Positions 16,483 through 25,987 of a stretch of 64,000 nt of DNA are shown here, piece by piece. Source of the stretch: an uncultured Bacteroides sp. (lineage in GTDB: Bacteria > Bacteroidota > Bacteroidia > Bacteroidales > Bacteroidaceae); assembly GCF_905207245.1 (NCBI RefSeq), contig NZ_CAJLKP010000019.1, positions 9,733-73,732 of the forward strand, given 5' to 3'. The translations under genes were made by a program, and so were the position numbers. Below the pieces are notes generated by a model. That model searched no databases and was not told where the DNA came from. It worked only from the letters and a program-made list of their open reading frames with translations. The first letter of the stretch is position 1; each line of letters opens with the position of its first letter.

Positions 16483-17613
16483 TTATTTATTTGTATCTTC
16501 AATGGTACAGATACTAACGCGGTTCCAATCCGGTTCCGTGAACATATCGCCCACTCCCTGACCTTCGGCTGTAATACGGTCGGGACTGATTTTGTACTTC
16601 TTCACTAGGATGGACTTCACTGCTTCAGCACGTGCATTGGCAATTCTTGCATTCACTTCGGCACTGCCTTCCGGAGAAGCGTATCCTTTAATGGTAACCA
16701 CTGTATTCGTATATTTTTTCATATAAGAAGCTACGCGTTCAACGTTCGGTAATTGTGAAGCATCGACTGTAGACCTGCCTTGTCTGAACGTGATGATAGA
16801 TTCCGGAATCAGGTTTGTCTTCTTCACTACAACAACTTTTGCTGCTTCATTGCGGCACTTGTCGAGTTCTTGTTTCAGCCCGCCGATTGTCTGGGTAGCA
16901 TCATTTATCACGTTGTTTCTTTCATTTACCTGTTGGCGCAAGTTATTGATCGTACCGTTCAGTTCATTGATTTCGGCTGGGTCATATAGTTTTGCCAAAG
17001 TGAAGTGATGGCTTCCGTTGCTGCCACCGAAGTGATAGGCTACGCCTGCTGTCAGTTCAAATGCCGCATTGTTTGCATTGAAGCGGCTCCGGTTGTGGTC
17101 GCCTTGCATATCATATACCAGTGCCGGTTTCACTCCGATAGTCCACGCCTTGCTTTCGCCGAGGTTGAAGTTGAGGTTCAGTCCGAAACGACTGGACCAG
17201 GAATTCACATCTCCAGGGCCGTTCATGTAGTAGTGCAGCCATCCCGCACCGGCTACGGCTTCGACTTCGAATATGCGGGGAATGCCCGTATAGCCTGCGA
17301 ACAGGTTCATCAGGTTGACTTTACCCAATAAGCTAAGGTCGGAAGCATCGAAGGCTGTTTTGCTATTCGAGGTGTTTATATATCCCATACCTTGAACACC
17401 CAGTCCGAAAACAGGAGTCAGTTGCTTAGTAAACTCAATTCCCAAAGCCGGACGAGCATTTTTGAAGAATGCACTGTGGGTTACAGGAGTTATCATGCCG
17501 GTTTTTAGCTCTACAGACCAGTTGTCTGTGAATTTGCTTCCTTGTACAGTAGTCTGGGCATTCGCTGTGAATGCTGCTGCTACAAAAACTGATAGAATAA
17601 TTGATTTTTTCAT
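16483..17613 (-). CDS. OmpA family outer-membrane protein
   Basis: 376 residues with a signal peptide (1-19, ending ANA/Q). An N-terminal ~200-residue part rich in alternating hydrophobic residues should form a beta-barrel. A coiled-coil-like linker (INELNGTINNLRQQVNERNN) follows, then the OmpA peptidoglycan-binding domain at about 265-370, with GYASPEGSAEVNARIANARA. It links outer membrane and cell wall. The gene is monocistronic and convergent with the nitroreductase-like gene. Confidence 0.9.
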   Translation of the reverse strand: MKKSIILSVFVAAAFTANAQTTVQGSKFTDNWSVELKTGMITPVTHSAFFKNARPALGIEFTKQLTPVFGLGVQGMGYINTSNSKTAFDASDLSLLGKVNLMNLFAGYTGIPRIFEVEAVAGAGWLHYYMNGPGDVNSWSSRFGLNLNFNLGESKAWTIGVKPALVYDMQGDHNRSRFNANNAAFELTAGVAYHFGGSNGSHHFTLAKLYDPAEINELNGTINNLRQQVNERNNVINDATQTIGGLKQELDKCRNEAAKVVVVKKTNLIPESIITFRQGRSTVDASQLPNVERVASYMKKYTNTVVTIKGYASPEGSAEVNARIANARAEAVKSILVKKYKISPDRITAEGQGVGDMFTEPDWNRVSICTIEDTNK

Positions 17614-17957
17614 AATTAAAATAATTAAATTTTATATATCCTGACTGGTTTATCTCCTTTCAGGAGTTAATAGTTTTGGTTTAAATTGTCGAAAAACAGG
17701 CGCTTGGCTTAAAATAAATAGAACTGACAGGATCTCTTTTTCATAATTCAGTTTTCTTTGATTTATAGTTAAGTCTGCTGTTTATTTACAACAACATTAT
17801 TTTTGAAAAAATAGTTCGCTATCTCAAAATGGAATTAACAACTATTTATCATTCATCTCTTAATTTACTGGTGGAGTTGAGATGGTCTGAAAAATAAATT
17901 AGCCGTTTCTGTAACATTCTGAAGCCTCTTGTATCTAAAAGATAAATCTAAAAACGA
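17614..17957. other. Intergenic region between divergent genes
   Basis: 344 AT-rich bases between the leftward OmpA gene and the rightward hydrolase operon; both promoters should lie here. I see no perfect TAnnTTTG box at a suitable distance from either start, and only a small CTCCT/AGGAG hairpin near 17660. Confidence 0.5.
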
Positions 17958-18797
17958 ATGATAATGAAAAAAGTGTTTTTTGTCATAGTGGTCGTTCTTG
18001 CTTCCTCTTTAGTTCATGCACAAGATTACTCCTTTTCAGCAATTAAATCAGGGACGGGAAAGCAAGCTATTGTATTTATTCCAGGGTTTGCTTGTTCGGG
18101 AGATGTCTGGAAGGAAACTGTTGAAGCGTTGAAGAAGGATTATACTTGCTATGTTTTGACGATGGCAGGCTTTGCAGGAGTTTCACCGGAAAAGAACCCT
18201 TCATTTGAGAGCTGGAAAATGCAGATAGCCCGGTTTATAAAAGAGAAGAATATAGAAAAGCCGATTCTTATTGGCCATAGTATGGGAGGTGGGTTGGCAC
18301 TTGCAATTGCATCCGATTTTCCTTATCTTGCCGGGAAAATTGTAGTAGTGGATGCCTTGCCTTGTTTAATGGCTCTGACCAATCCGGAATTTAAGTCGTT
18401 TCCTGATAAGGATTGTTCGGAGATGATTAACCGGATCAGCGCGATGAATGAAGAAGAATTCGCCCGGATGCAAAGAATGAGTGCTGCAAGTCTTACTACC
18501 GATTCATCGAAATTCGATGAGATTGTAAATTGGGGATTGAAGTCCGACCGCGAAACATTCGCTAAGATGTATTGTGATTTCTCGAACACCGATTTGAGGG
18601 AACGGATAAAGAGCATAACAGTTCCTTCTTTGATTTTGCTGGAACCTCATTTCAAGAATATAGAAGCGGTTATAAAAGAACAATATAAAAAACTGTCTAC
18701 AGTGCAGTTTGCATATGCTAATAAGGGGTTGCATTTCGTGATGTTTGATGATAAAGAGTGGTTTATGAATCAGATAAGTGAATTCATTAAAGAATAA
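17958..18797 (+). CDS. Exported alpha/beta hydrolase
   Basis: 279 residues; a second ATG two codons in (17964) is an equally good start. A signal peptide ends VHA/Q near residue 21. The nucleophile elbow GHSMGG places Ser108, and the late GLHFVMFDD supplies the catalytic His. Probably a periplasmic esterase or peptidase-like hydrolase. It lies 3 bp before an ECF sigma factor gene, which is unusual and suggests the sigma factor controls it or responds to its product. Confidence 0.85.
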   Translation: MIMKKVFFVIVVVLASSLVHAQDYSFSAIKSGTGKQAIVFIPGFACSGDVWKETVEALKKDYTCYVLTMAGFAGVSPEKNPSFESWKMQIARFIKEKNIEKPILIGHSMGGGLALAIASDFPYLAGKIVVVDALPCLMALTNPEFKSFPDKDCSEMINRISAMNEEEFARMQRMSAASLTTDSSKFDEIVNWGLKSDRETFAKMYCDFSNTDLRERIKSITVPSLILLEPHFKNIEAVIKEQYKKLSTVQFAYANKGLHFVMFDDKEWFMNQISEFIKE

Positions 18798-18800
18798 AAA

Positions 18801-19271
18801 GTGGAATTTGAAGTAATATATAAGGAATACTGGGGCAAAATATTCCGTTTGTGTATGGGATACGTAAACGACTATAATTTAGCGCAGGATATGGCTCAGG
18901 ACACATTTGTCAAAGTATGGCAACATCTGCCTGCTTTCAGGAATGAAGCCAATATCAGTACCTGGATATTCCGTATTGCAACCAACAATTGCCTTCGCCA
19001 ATTGGAGCGGCAGCAACGAATCGTTTCAACCGAATTACCTGTTGATTTACCCGAGGAGGAAGTTGTAGATATCGAACCTCAGATCCGCATATTGTATAAG
19101 TCTATAGCCGAACTTCCAGAGATAGACCGTATCATTATTTCGCTGGAACTGGAAGATGTCAGGCAATCGGATATTGCACAAATCGTAGGATTGTCCGAGA
19201 GCAATATCCGAGTGAAACTCCATCGTATAAAAGCGTTGTTAACAAAGAAAATGAAAGAATATGGAAAATGA
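18801..19271 (+). CDS. ECF-type RNA polymerase sigma factor
   Basis: 156 residues from a GTG start 3 bp after the hydrolase stop. Sigma region 2 is seen as NLAQDMAQDTFVKVWQHLPA and STWIFRIATNNCLR; region 4 has the helix-turn-helix QSDIAQIVGLSESNIRVKLH. It directs polymerase to a dedicated promoter set. It overlaps the next gene by 11 bp; that gene encodes a membrane protein in the position of an anti-sigma factor. Confidence 0.92.
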   Translation: MEFEVIYKEYWGKIFRLCMGYVNDYNLAQDMAQDTFVKVWQHLPAFRNEANISTWIFRIATNNCLRQLERQQRIVSTELPVDLPEEEVVDIEPQIRILYKSIAELPEIDRIIISLELEDVRQSDIAQIVGLSESNIRVKLHRIKALLTKKMKEYGK

Positions 19272-19836
19272 TATAGATATACGGGAATTGTGGAACAGGC
19301 AGGTGGTGCCGGCTGTTGACCAGTCCGGCATACTTGGAAAAATAGAAAGTTTCAGAAAAAAGAGAATTAGGAGAACGGTCATCCTCAATGTGGTTTTATT
19401 GCTTACTATTCTCTTTATCATCTTTATCTGGGTGTACTTTAAACCGGAATTGATGAGTACCAAAATAGGAATAATACTATCGGTCCTTCCAATGGGAGCG
19501 GTTCTTGTTTTTAATAATGGTTTGACTTCATTATATAGGAAAATAGACGAAAAACAGTCGAATATGGATTACCTGAATGCTTTGCTTAAGGTCAGAAGCA
19601 GGGAGCATATCATGCAGACCAAACTGATGAATCTCTATTTCATTTTGTTGTCCGCAGGAATTGGACTCTATATGTATGAATATACTTTAAAAAGATCTTT
19701 CATATTCGGTGTGGCAGCATATTCTGTTGTACTTTTATGGATCGGTTTTAACTGGTTCTTTTTGCGGCCGAGAATGATTGAAAAGAATAAGCGAAAGATG
19801 GAAGACTTGATAAAACAAATAAAGAAACTCTTATGA
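19261..19836 (+). CDS. Membrane protein, candidate anti-sigma factor
   Basis: 191 residues. A ~40-residue cytosolic N-terminus (MENDIDIRELWNRQ) precedes a pair of membrane segments near residues 40-85 and a second pair near 120-165, with a charged C-terminal tail. The start overlaps the sigma gene by 11 bp, the usual coupling for sigma/anti-sigma pairs. There is no zinc-anti-sigma HxxxCxxC motif, so the assignment rests on position and topology. Confidence 0.65.
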   Translation: MENDIDIRELWNRQVVPAVDQSGILGKIESFRKKRIRRTVILNVVLLLTILFIIFIWVYFKPELMSTKIGIILSVLPMGAVLVFNNGLTSLYRKIDEKQSNMDYLNALLKVRSREHIMQTKLMNLYFILLSAGIGLYMYEYTLKRSFIFGVAAYSVVLLWIGFNWFFLRPRMIEKNKRKMEDLIKQIKKLL

Positions 19837-20753
19837 ATTTCAGAACCTGTATAACTTCTAATTCTCCGATACTAATGGAAGGAGCACTGGGAGAACGCCT
19901 CAAGCGTGAATATGGATTGGATATCAATGGCAATGTTGCTATGGCTGACCTGATTTATAACGAAAAAGGACGGATGGCACTGAAAAGCTTGTGGCGTGAA
20001 TATATCAGTATTGCACACAAATATAGTTTGCCATTCATGGCTACTACTCCTACACGGAGGGCGAATAAGGAACGGGTTGTGAAGTCGGGATATGATGAGA
20101 CTATTATCCTGGATAATGTGGATTTTCTTCGGAGAATTAAAGATACGTCAGACCTCGAAATGTACATGGGCGGTTTGATGGGATGCAAAGGAGATGCTTA
20201 TACCGGTGCCGGTGCTTTGGGAACGGAAGAAGCTCACGATTTTCATTATTGGCAAGCGCAGTTATTCAAAAAGGGAAAAGTGGATTTCCTTTACGCAGGT
20301 ATTATGCCTGTGCTGGCCGAAGCGGCAGGTATGGCGAAAGCGATGTCCGATACTGATATTCCATATATCATTAGCTTTACAATACAGAGAGACGGAAAAC
20401 TCATTGGCGGACATACCATTGACTATGCTATACGTTTTATTGATGACAACGTGCCTCACAAGCCTGTATGCTATATGACGAATTGTGTGCATCCCTGTAT
20501 TGTGTGCGAAGCCCTTTTACATGAATTCAATCAAACTGAAACAGTACGTACTCGTTTCATTGGCATTCAAGCCAACACCTCTGCCTTGTCTTACAGTGAG
20601 TTGGACGGTTCCTGCGACTTGAAGTGCTCTTCACCTCTTGACTTGGCGGAAAGTATGATGAAACTGAAATCAGAATATAATTTTAGGATATTTGGCGGTT
20701 GTTGCGGAACGGATAACAGGCATATGGAGGAAATTGCAAAAATACTTCAATAA
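19833..20753 (+). CDS. Homocysteine S-methyltransferase family protein
   Basis: 306 residues. The fold is marked by ILMEGALGERL at the start, and the zinc-thiolate pattern by Cys in TNCVHPC and the pair in GGCCGTD near the C-terminus. These enzymes move a methyl group from S-methylmethionine or a similar donor to a thiol such as homocysteine. The start overlaps the membrane-protein gene as ATGA (19833-19836), so it is the last gene of the hydrolase-sigma operon. The true acceptor is uncertain. Confidence 0.85.
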   Translation: MNFRTCITSNSPILMEGALGERLKREYGLDINGNVAMADLIYNEKGRMALKSLWREYISIAHKYSLPFMATTPTRRANKERVVKSGYDETIILDNVDFLRRIKDTSDLEMYMGGLMGCKGDAYTGAGALGTEEAHDFHYWQAQLFKKGKVDFLYAGIMPVLAEAAGMAKAMSDTDIPYIISFTIQRDGKLIGGHTIDYAIRFIDDNVPHKPVCYMTNCVHPCIVCEALLHEFNQTETVRTRFIGIQANTSALSYSELDGSCDLKCSSPLDLAESMMKLKSEYNFRIFGGCCGTDNRHMEEIAKILQ

Positions 20754-20831
20754 GGAGCATTTATTGGTTGATTCAGAATGATTTATTGTGAATTACTTTA
20801 TTCTGCTGCGGTAGAATTAAAGAAGAATCAG

Positions 20832-20839
20832 TAAATTTG
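20832..20839 (+). promoter_or_regulatory. Promoter -7 box of the broken araC gene
   Basis: TAAATTTG, a perfect match, 20 bp before the ATG at 20860. Confidence 0.5.
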
Positions 20840-20859
20840 TAGCAAAACCCATATGCATT

Positions 20860-21765
20860 ATGCCTGAAACAATTCCTCAATTCTATAAGAGAATACAATG
20901 CTACGGCCCGAAGCCGGATGCCGTTTATTCCAAAGAGAAAGAATATTTCAATCTCTTCTTCCGGCAATGTAACTTCGGGACGGTGCAATTCAGTTATCGG
21001 GATTTCTATAAAGTGACTCTGATAGTGGGGACGGGAAAATTGTATTATGCCGATAAATGGATATTGGTGGACCGTCCTGCCTTGTTATTCTCTAATCCTT
21101 TGGTGCCTTATGCGTGGGAGTCAGTCAGTGAAGAACAGAAAGGAATGTTTTGCATATTTAATGAACAGTTTGTACGAACGGAAGAGAAGAACGGCTCTTT
21201 AGCAAATACACCTTTGTTCAGGCTGACGGGTGATAAGGTTTTCTTTTTGGATGAAGTGCAATTGGCGAATGTGCAAAACATATATGCCCGGATGCAGGAG
21301 GAACTACAATCTGACTATGCAGGCAAGTCCGATGTATTGCGGTGTTATCTGCATTTATTGATACATACGGCTGTGAAGATGCAGGATATCAATCAGTATG
21401 AATCGCATCCGAATGCTTCGCAACGCATTGCCGAATTGTTTCTTGAATTATTAGAAAGACAGTTTCCAGTAGATTACCCCCGTGCCGCACTGATTTTGCA
21501 TACTCCTGCCGATTATGCCGACCGGTTGTCCGTACACGTCAACCATCTGAATAAGGCTATTAAAGAGACTACCGGAAAAACGACATCCGAACTGATTGCC
21601 GGAAGAGTCGTCAAAGAAGCTACCCAATATTTGTAGCATACCAATCGCTCCATATCTGAAATTGCATTCAGCCTGGGCTTTGAATCTATTTCCTATTTCA
21701 GTAAATTCTATCGTAAACATACCGATCAGTCACCGACCAAAGTGCGGGAACAGGCAACTATTTGA
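20860..21765 (+). pseudogene. AraC family regulator interrupted by an in-frame TAG
   Basis: The frame is open for 258 codons, hits TAG at 21634-21636, then continues in the same frame for 42 more codons to TGA at 21763. The part after the stop is a textbook second AraC helix-turn-helix (SISEIAFSLGFESISYFSKF). The stop falls between the two HTH motifs, where a TTG leucine codon is a likely ancestor. The truncated 258-residue product would keep the sensor half and the first HTH but lose the second DNA-reading helix. A recent nonsense mutation is likely; a sequencing error is possible. The aldo/keto reductase just downstream is a likely former target. Confidence 0.85.
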
Positions 21766-21816
21766 TTTGTACAAATGATGCTTTGAATAGTGCTAATCCA
21801 TCCGTGTGCTATCGCC

Positions 21817-21824
21817 TAATTTTG
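21817..21824 (+). promoter_or_regulatory. Promoter -7 box of the aldo/keto reductase
   Basis: TAATTTTG, a perfect match, 22 bp before the ATG at 21847. Confidence 0.6.
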
Positions 21825-21846
21825 CATCGACTTAAATATTAGAATT

Positions 21847-22848
21847 ATGAAGTATAGAAAGTTAGGTAAAACGGATGTGCAACTGTCCGCAATAGGGTTG
21901 GGTTGCATGGGGATGAGTGCTGCGTATGGAACGGCGGATGAGAAAGAGAGTATGGCAACGTTGTATCGTGCCCTGGAACTTGGCGTGAACTTTTGGGATA
22001 CGGCGGATGTCTATGGCAACGGAGCCAATGAAGAACTGCTCTCTAAAGTGCTGTGCGAAAAGAGAAATCAAATTTTTATTGCGACGAAGTTCGGTTTCAG
22101 GTTGCGTAATGAGAAAGGCAGCGTGTTTGGTGGAGGCGAGAGCTATGTGGATGGCTCTCCCGCATATGTCAGGCAGGCGGTGGAGAAAAGCCTCAGACGG
22201 TTGAAGATTGAGACGATAGATTTGTACTATGCCCACCGGATAGATTCGTCTGTTCCTGTTGAGGAAACGGTAGGGGCGATGGCTGAACTGGTAAAAGAGG
22301 GCAAGGTCCGTTATCTGGGACTGAGCGAGTGTTCTCCCGAAACTTTGAGAAAAGCTAATGCCGTGCATCCCATTGCCGCCGTTGAGAGTGAGTATTCTTT
22401 GCTGACTCGTGATGTGGAAAAGGAAATAGTGCCATTGACGAAAGAACTGGAGATTACCCTGGTGTCTTTTTCACCTTTAGGCAGGGGACTGGTGACTAAT
22501 ACAATTCATGTAGAAGCTCTGGGAACGGATGATTACCGAAAGCATCTGCCCCGCTACAACGGTGAACATTGGGAAAACAATCAAAGGTTATCTGCCGGAT
22601 TTGCGGAAATCGCAGCGGGGAAGGGGATTACTCCTGCACAGTTTGCCTTGGCCTGGGTGTTGGCACAAAGTGAGAATCTCATTCCTATACCGGGAACCAA
22701 ACGCTCCCGGTATCTGGAAGAGAATGCAAAAGCTGCTGATGTGGATTTGTCTGCCGAAGATATTGCGGACATAGAACATCTGTTGAAGAAGTACCCCAAT
22801 GTCGGCGACAGATACAATGAGCGTGAATTCAAGTTTGTAGGTAAATAA
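21847..22848 (+). CDS. Aldo/keto reductase
   Basis: 333 residues, normal length. The catalytic tetrad is visible: Asp51 in DTADVYG, Tyr56, Lys81 in ATKFG and His130 in YYAHRID. The C-terminal NADP-binding part has IPGTKRSRYLEEN. It reduces aldehydes or ketones in the cytosol; the substrate is not evident. It lies behind the broken araC gene, and such pairs usually form regulator and target. It is convergent with the hydrolase gene at 22873. Confidence 0.92.
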   Translation: MKYRKLGKTDVQLSAIGLGCMGMSAAYGTADEKESMATLYRALELGVNFWDTADVYGNGANEELLSKVLCEKRNQIFIATKFGFRLRNEKGSVFGGGESYVDGSPAYVRQAVEKSLRRLKIETIDLYYAHRIDSSVPVEETVGAMAELVKEGKVRYLGLSECSPETLRKANAVHPIAAVESEYSLLTRDVEKEIVPLTKELEITLVSFSPLGRGLVTNTIHVEALGTDDYRKHLPRYNGEHWENNQRLSAGFAEIAAGKGITPAQFALAWVLAQSENLIPIPGTKRSRYLEENAKAADVDLSAEDIADIEHLLKKYPNVGDRYNEREFKFVGK

Positions 22849-22872
22849 GCATCGGGGGTAATCTCCGGATAT

Positions 22873-24258
22873 TTATTTCTTCTTCAAATTGAGAATCCAT
22901 TCTGACATATCTTTCAGCACTTCTGGGCTTATAGTTTCTTCCAGTTGTCCGTATTCGTTGATAGTACAAGTCTTGCACGCTTGAAACAGATGGTTCAGAC
23001 CGGGATATTCTTTAGTGGTGACTTGTTTGTTTCCGTTGGATTTCACCCACTGCTCCACTGCTCCGAGGTTCATGTCGGCGTCTACTTGCAGGTCTTTCTC
23101 TCCATTGAGAGCCAGGACGGGGCATTTGGTCTTCTTTAAGTCGGAAGTAGGGTCATATCTCATGAAATGCAAATACCAGGGGGAGAGCATTGAGTTCATT
23201 TGAGCCTCTGCCTGTTTCATGACATTGGGGTCTTGCAGTTGTCCGGGAGAAAGTGTTTGCGCAACATTGGCATACAATTCCTTCCGGATTTCTTCTGTAC
23301 TCTTATCCTGGGTTAATAAAGCGTAGCGGGTGCGTAGCACGGGTTTAGTCAATTCCCATGCAGCATCCGGCATACCGCTGGATTTGGAAATCATCTCACT
23401 TTGTTTTAGTATCAGGCTGTCTCCCTGAATGGTGGCGCCTGCCAACGAAACGATGAAAGCCACTTCTTTATTCCGGGCAGCCAGCATAAAAGCTATGGTT
23501 CCTCCGGCACTGTGCCCGATGATTCCTATTTGTTTGGAATTTATTTCTTTCCTGCTTTTCAGATACTGGAAAGCAGCTTCCGCATCGCTGGCAAAATCTT
23601 CATTCGTGGCAGATGCATATACTCCTTTCGACTTGCCTACACCTCTGTCATCGCAGCGCAAAACGGCTATTCCGTTGCGGGTTAAGTAATCGGCAATCAC
23701 TAAAAAAGGTTTGTGTCCCATGATTTCTTCATCCCTGTTTTGCGGGCCACTACCAGTCACTAATACTACTGCCGGAAATTTACTCCCTTGTTCAGGCAAA
23801 GTCAATGTTCCGGCAAGTGTGATGCCGACTTGCGGATTTTCAATGGTTATGTCTTCCACTTTGTAAGGGAAAGGGGGTTGAGGCTCTTGCGGACGGTTCA
23901 TCTTGGCGGATTCTCCTTTTTCCAAATCTAATTTCAATGGGATGCCTTGTGTGAAGTTTCCATATATCTTGTTGTCCGCTCCGAGTTTTCCCTTATAAGA
24001 GGCATGTATATTGGGAATCTGAATCGTTAGTACCGAATCTTTGAAAAGGGTTGATTCTGTAGGAATACCCTTAACTCCCTGATCCGGACTGTCGCAGGTG
24101 GATGTATAACCTTGTTCCGTCTTTTGCAGATTGAAGCAAATGGTGAGTGAACCGGTAGGGAGTGATAATTTTCCGTTCCACGTACCTGAAATATCCTGGG
24201 AATAGATGCAAACAGGAACAAGTATTCCCATTAGTAATAAGGCAAACTGTTTCTTCAT
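22873..24258 (-). CDS. Exported alpha/beta hydrolase with N-terminal beta domain
   Basis: 461 residues. A signal peptide (1-20, ending YS/Q) is followed by an N-terminal domain to about residue 120 that begins DISGTWNGKL. The alpha/beta hydrolase domain starts near residue 145, with the oxyanion segment VTGSGPQNRDE, Ser250 in GHSAGG, Asp in LNGEKDLQVDAD and His in GLNHLFQ. Such proteins are periplasmic esterases or acyl-peptidases. Monocistronic, with its own promoter box at 24287. Confidence 0.88.
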   Translation of the reverse strand: MKKQFALLLMGILVPVCIYSQDISGTWNGKLSLPTGSLTICFNLQKTEQGYTSTCDSPDQGVKGIPTESTLFKDSVLTIQIPNIHASYKGKLGADNKIYGNFTQGIPLKLDLEKGESAKMNRPQEPQPPFPYKVEDITIENPQVGITLAGTLTLPEQGSKFPAVVLVTGSGPQNRDEEIMGHKPFLVIADYLTRNGIAVLRCDDRGVGKSKGVYASATNEDFASDAEAAFQYLKSRKEINSKQIGIIGHSAGGTIAFMLAARNKEVAFIVSLAGATIQGDSLILKQSEMISKSSGMPDAAWELTKPVLRTRYALLTQDKSTEEIRKELYANVAQTLSPGQLQDPNVMKQAEAQMNSMLSPWYLHFMRYDPTSDLKKTKCPVLALNGEKDLQVDADMNLGAVEQWVKSNGNKQVTTKEYPGLNHLFQACKTCTINEYGQLEETISPEVLKDMSEWILNLKKK

Positions 24259-24286
24259 TAGAGTAATTTTTATATGTATTGATTGT

Positions 24287-24294
24287 CAAAGTTA
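24287..24294 (-). promoter_or_regulatory. Promoter -7 box of the exported hydrolase
   Basis: TAACTTTG on the minus strand, a perfect match, 29 bp upstream of the start at 24258. Confidence 0.55.
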
Positions 24295-24400
24295 GTAAAA
24301 GAAATGACAAGGAAATAAATATTCATTCTAAATATCACCGGCAGATGCGAAAAACATAATTTTAAATCAGGTGTGTAAGTGGAATTATGACAGGAATGAA

Positions 24401-24408
24401 TATATTTG
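24401..24408 (+). promoter_or_regulatory. Promoter -7 box of the araC gene at 24459
   Basis: TATATTTG, a perfect match, 51 bp before the ATG. Confidence 0.55.
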
Positions 24409-24458
24409 CGGGTTGTAATTTCATGGTAAGAGTTTATTCATAAATAAGAGATTATTAA

Positions 24459-25334
24459 ATGAAGAAATCAATCCCCCGGTATACGTTTTATAAACATAAG
24501 TATGGGAGTGAACTTTTAGTGGATGTCGTGGAACTGAAATACGTGAAGCGGTTTCTGGCTAAAGGGGCTGTGCATACGTTGACTTATTATGATATTACTT
24601 TCATTACGGAAGGGGAGGGGAGATTCTCTATTGATAATCAGATATGTGAAGCAATTCCCGGCGATGTGTTCTTCTCCAAACCTGGCGAAATACGGAATTG
24701 GGATACGGCCCATATTGCAGATGGTTATGCGCTGATTTTTGAAGATGAGTTCTTGTCTTCCTTCTTCAAGGACTCTTTGTTTGTGCAACATCTCCCGTTC
24801 TTCAATCTGGAAAAGACAGCTTCTAAACTCCATTTGTCTGATGAACTTTATAAGCGCATGATGCAGCTTCTGCATGATATAAAGGCAGAAATCGGCTTGT
24901 ACAGACAGAATGATGTGCATGTGCTGAGGGCATTGCTTTACGAAGCCCTTATGCTGCTGAACCGGGGCTATCTGAATATACTATCTCAGGTAGAGAAGGA
25001 TAAGGAAGCCGGCAGCATTCACGTCAGCAGATTTGTAGAACTGGTCGGAGCGAACCTGAAAGAACAACATTCCGTCCGTTTTTATGCAGATAAGCTCTGT
25101 ATTACTCCTAACTATCTGAATGAGATTGTAAATTCGGCAATGAACATCAGTGCCAAACAATACATCCTGAATAAGATTATGGATGAGGCCAAAAAGCAGC
25201 TTATCTACACCGATAATTCCATATCAGACATGGCGTTTGAACTTCATTTCTCCACTGTAGCTTATTTCGTCCGCTGTTTCCGGCAGTGTACGGGAGAGAC
25301 GCCATTAGCTTACCGGAAACTATATAAACCGTGA
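24459..25334 (+). CDS. AraC family regulator with cupin-type sensor domain
   Basis: 291 residues. The N-terminal half looks like an AraC cupin (ITFITEGEGRFSID, then GDVFFSKPGEIRNW), which binds a small ligand. The C-terminal half carries both helix-turn-helix motifs (YADKLCITPNYLNEIV; SDMAFELHFSTVAYFVRCFR). It precedes the flavin-binding oxidase-like gene at 25423 by 88 bp, which has its own promoter and may be its target. Confidence 0.9.
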   Translation: MKKSIPRYTFYKHKYGSELLVDVVELKYVKRFLAKGAVHTLTYYDITFITEGEGRFSIDNQICEAIPGDVFFSKPGEIRNWDTAHIADGYALIFEDEFLSSFFKDSLFVQHLPFFNLEKTASKLHLSDELYKRMMQLLHDIKAEIGLYRQNDVHVLRALLYEALMLLNRGYLNILSQVEKDKEAGSIHVSRFVELVGANLKEQHSVRFYADKLCITPNYLNEIVNSAMNISAKQYILNKIMDEAKKQLIYTDNSISDMAFELHFSTVAYFVRCFRQCTGETPLAYRKLYKP

Positions 25335-25386
25335 AAAGTGCTATTTCTCCCTTTGTTTTTATTACATTGATTCTCTGTGCCGTGTT

Positions 25387-25394
25387 TATCTTTG
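25387..25394 (+). promoter_or_regulatory. Promoter -7 box of the flavin-binding gene
   Basis: TATCTTTG, a perfect match, 28 bp before the ATG at 25423. Confidence 0.55.
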
Positions 25395-25422
25395 CCGCAA
25401 CAATAACTTATAAAAAAATGAG

Positions 25423-25845
25423 ATGATGAGAGATGCAGAGAAAACAGTAGGAGGCATGATTGATAAGTTGAAAACCGCTTTCATTGGTTCGATAGATGCG
25501 GAAGGTTTTCCGAATATCAAAGCTATGTTGCAGCCCCGAAAAAGGGAAGGGATAAAAGTTATCTACCTGACCACGAACACTTCGTCGATGCGTGTTGCAC
25601 AATACCGGAAGAATAATCATGCAAGTATTTACTTTTGTGATACAAGATTCTTCCGGGGAGTGATGTTGCGAGGCACAATGGAAGTACTGACCGACGGCGC
25701 CAGTAAGGAAATGATATGGCAGGACGGCGATACCATGTATTATCCGGAAGGTGTGACCGATCCCGACTATTGTGTCCTGAAATTTACGGTAATTTCCGGT
25801 AGATTTTATAGTAACTTTAAGTCGGAAAATTTTGTAGTTGACTAA
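25423..25845 (+). CDS. Pyridoxamine 5'-phosphate oxidase-like FMN-binding protein
   Basis: 140 residues with the split-barrel flavin-binding pattern: AFIGSIDAEGFPNIKAM, then IYLTTNTSSMRVAQYRKN and ASIYFCD. This is the short general-stress/PNPOx-like family, which binds FMN or F420. The true reaction is unknown. An ATGATG start allows either first codon. It lies behind a divergently evolved araC gene. Confidence 0.85.
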   Translation: MMRDAEKTVGGMIDKLKTAFIGSIDAEGFPNIKAMLQPRKREGIKVIYLTTNTSSMRVAQYRKNNHASIYFCDTRFFRGVMLRGTMEVLTDGASKEMIWQDGDTMYYPEGVTDPDYCVLKFTVISGRFYSNFKSENFVVD

Positions 25846-25937
25846 TAATCAGATGGCTTTATCTTCTTAATACTAAACTTGTCTTTTTTGTGTTACTCTT
25901 TGTCCATTTTGTGGCTATTGTCTCGGTTGATATAGCC

Positions 25938-25945
25938 TAATTTTG
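25938..25945 (+). promoter_or_regulatory. Promoter -7 box of the LruC lipoprotein
   Basis: TAATTTTG, a perfect match, 43 bp before the ATG at 25988. Confidence 0.55.
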
Positions 25946-25987
25946 CACATAGTTTATTACTAACTATGTAATCTTAAGAATGTATTT

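Noticed and set aside
21634..21636. TAG read as a sense codon in the araC gene
   Set aside because: Normal termination is standard in Bacteroides; recoding of TAG is known for some of their phages, not for the host.
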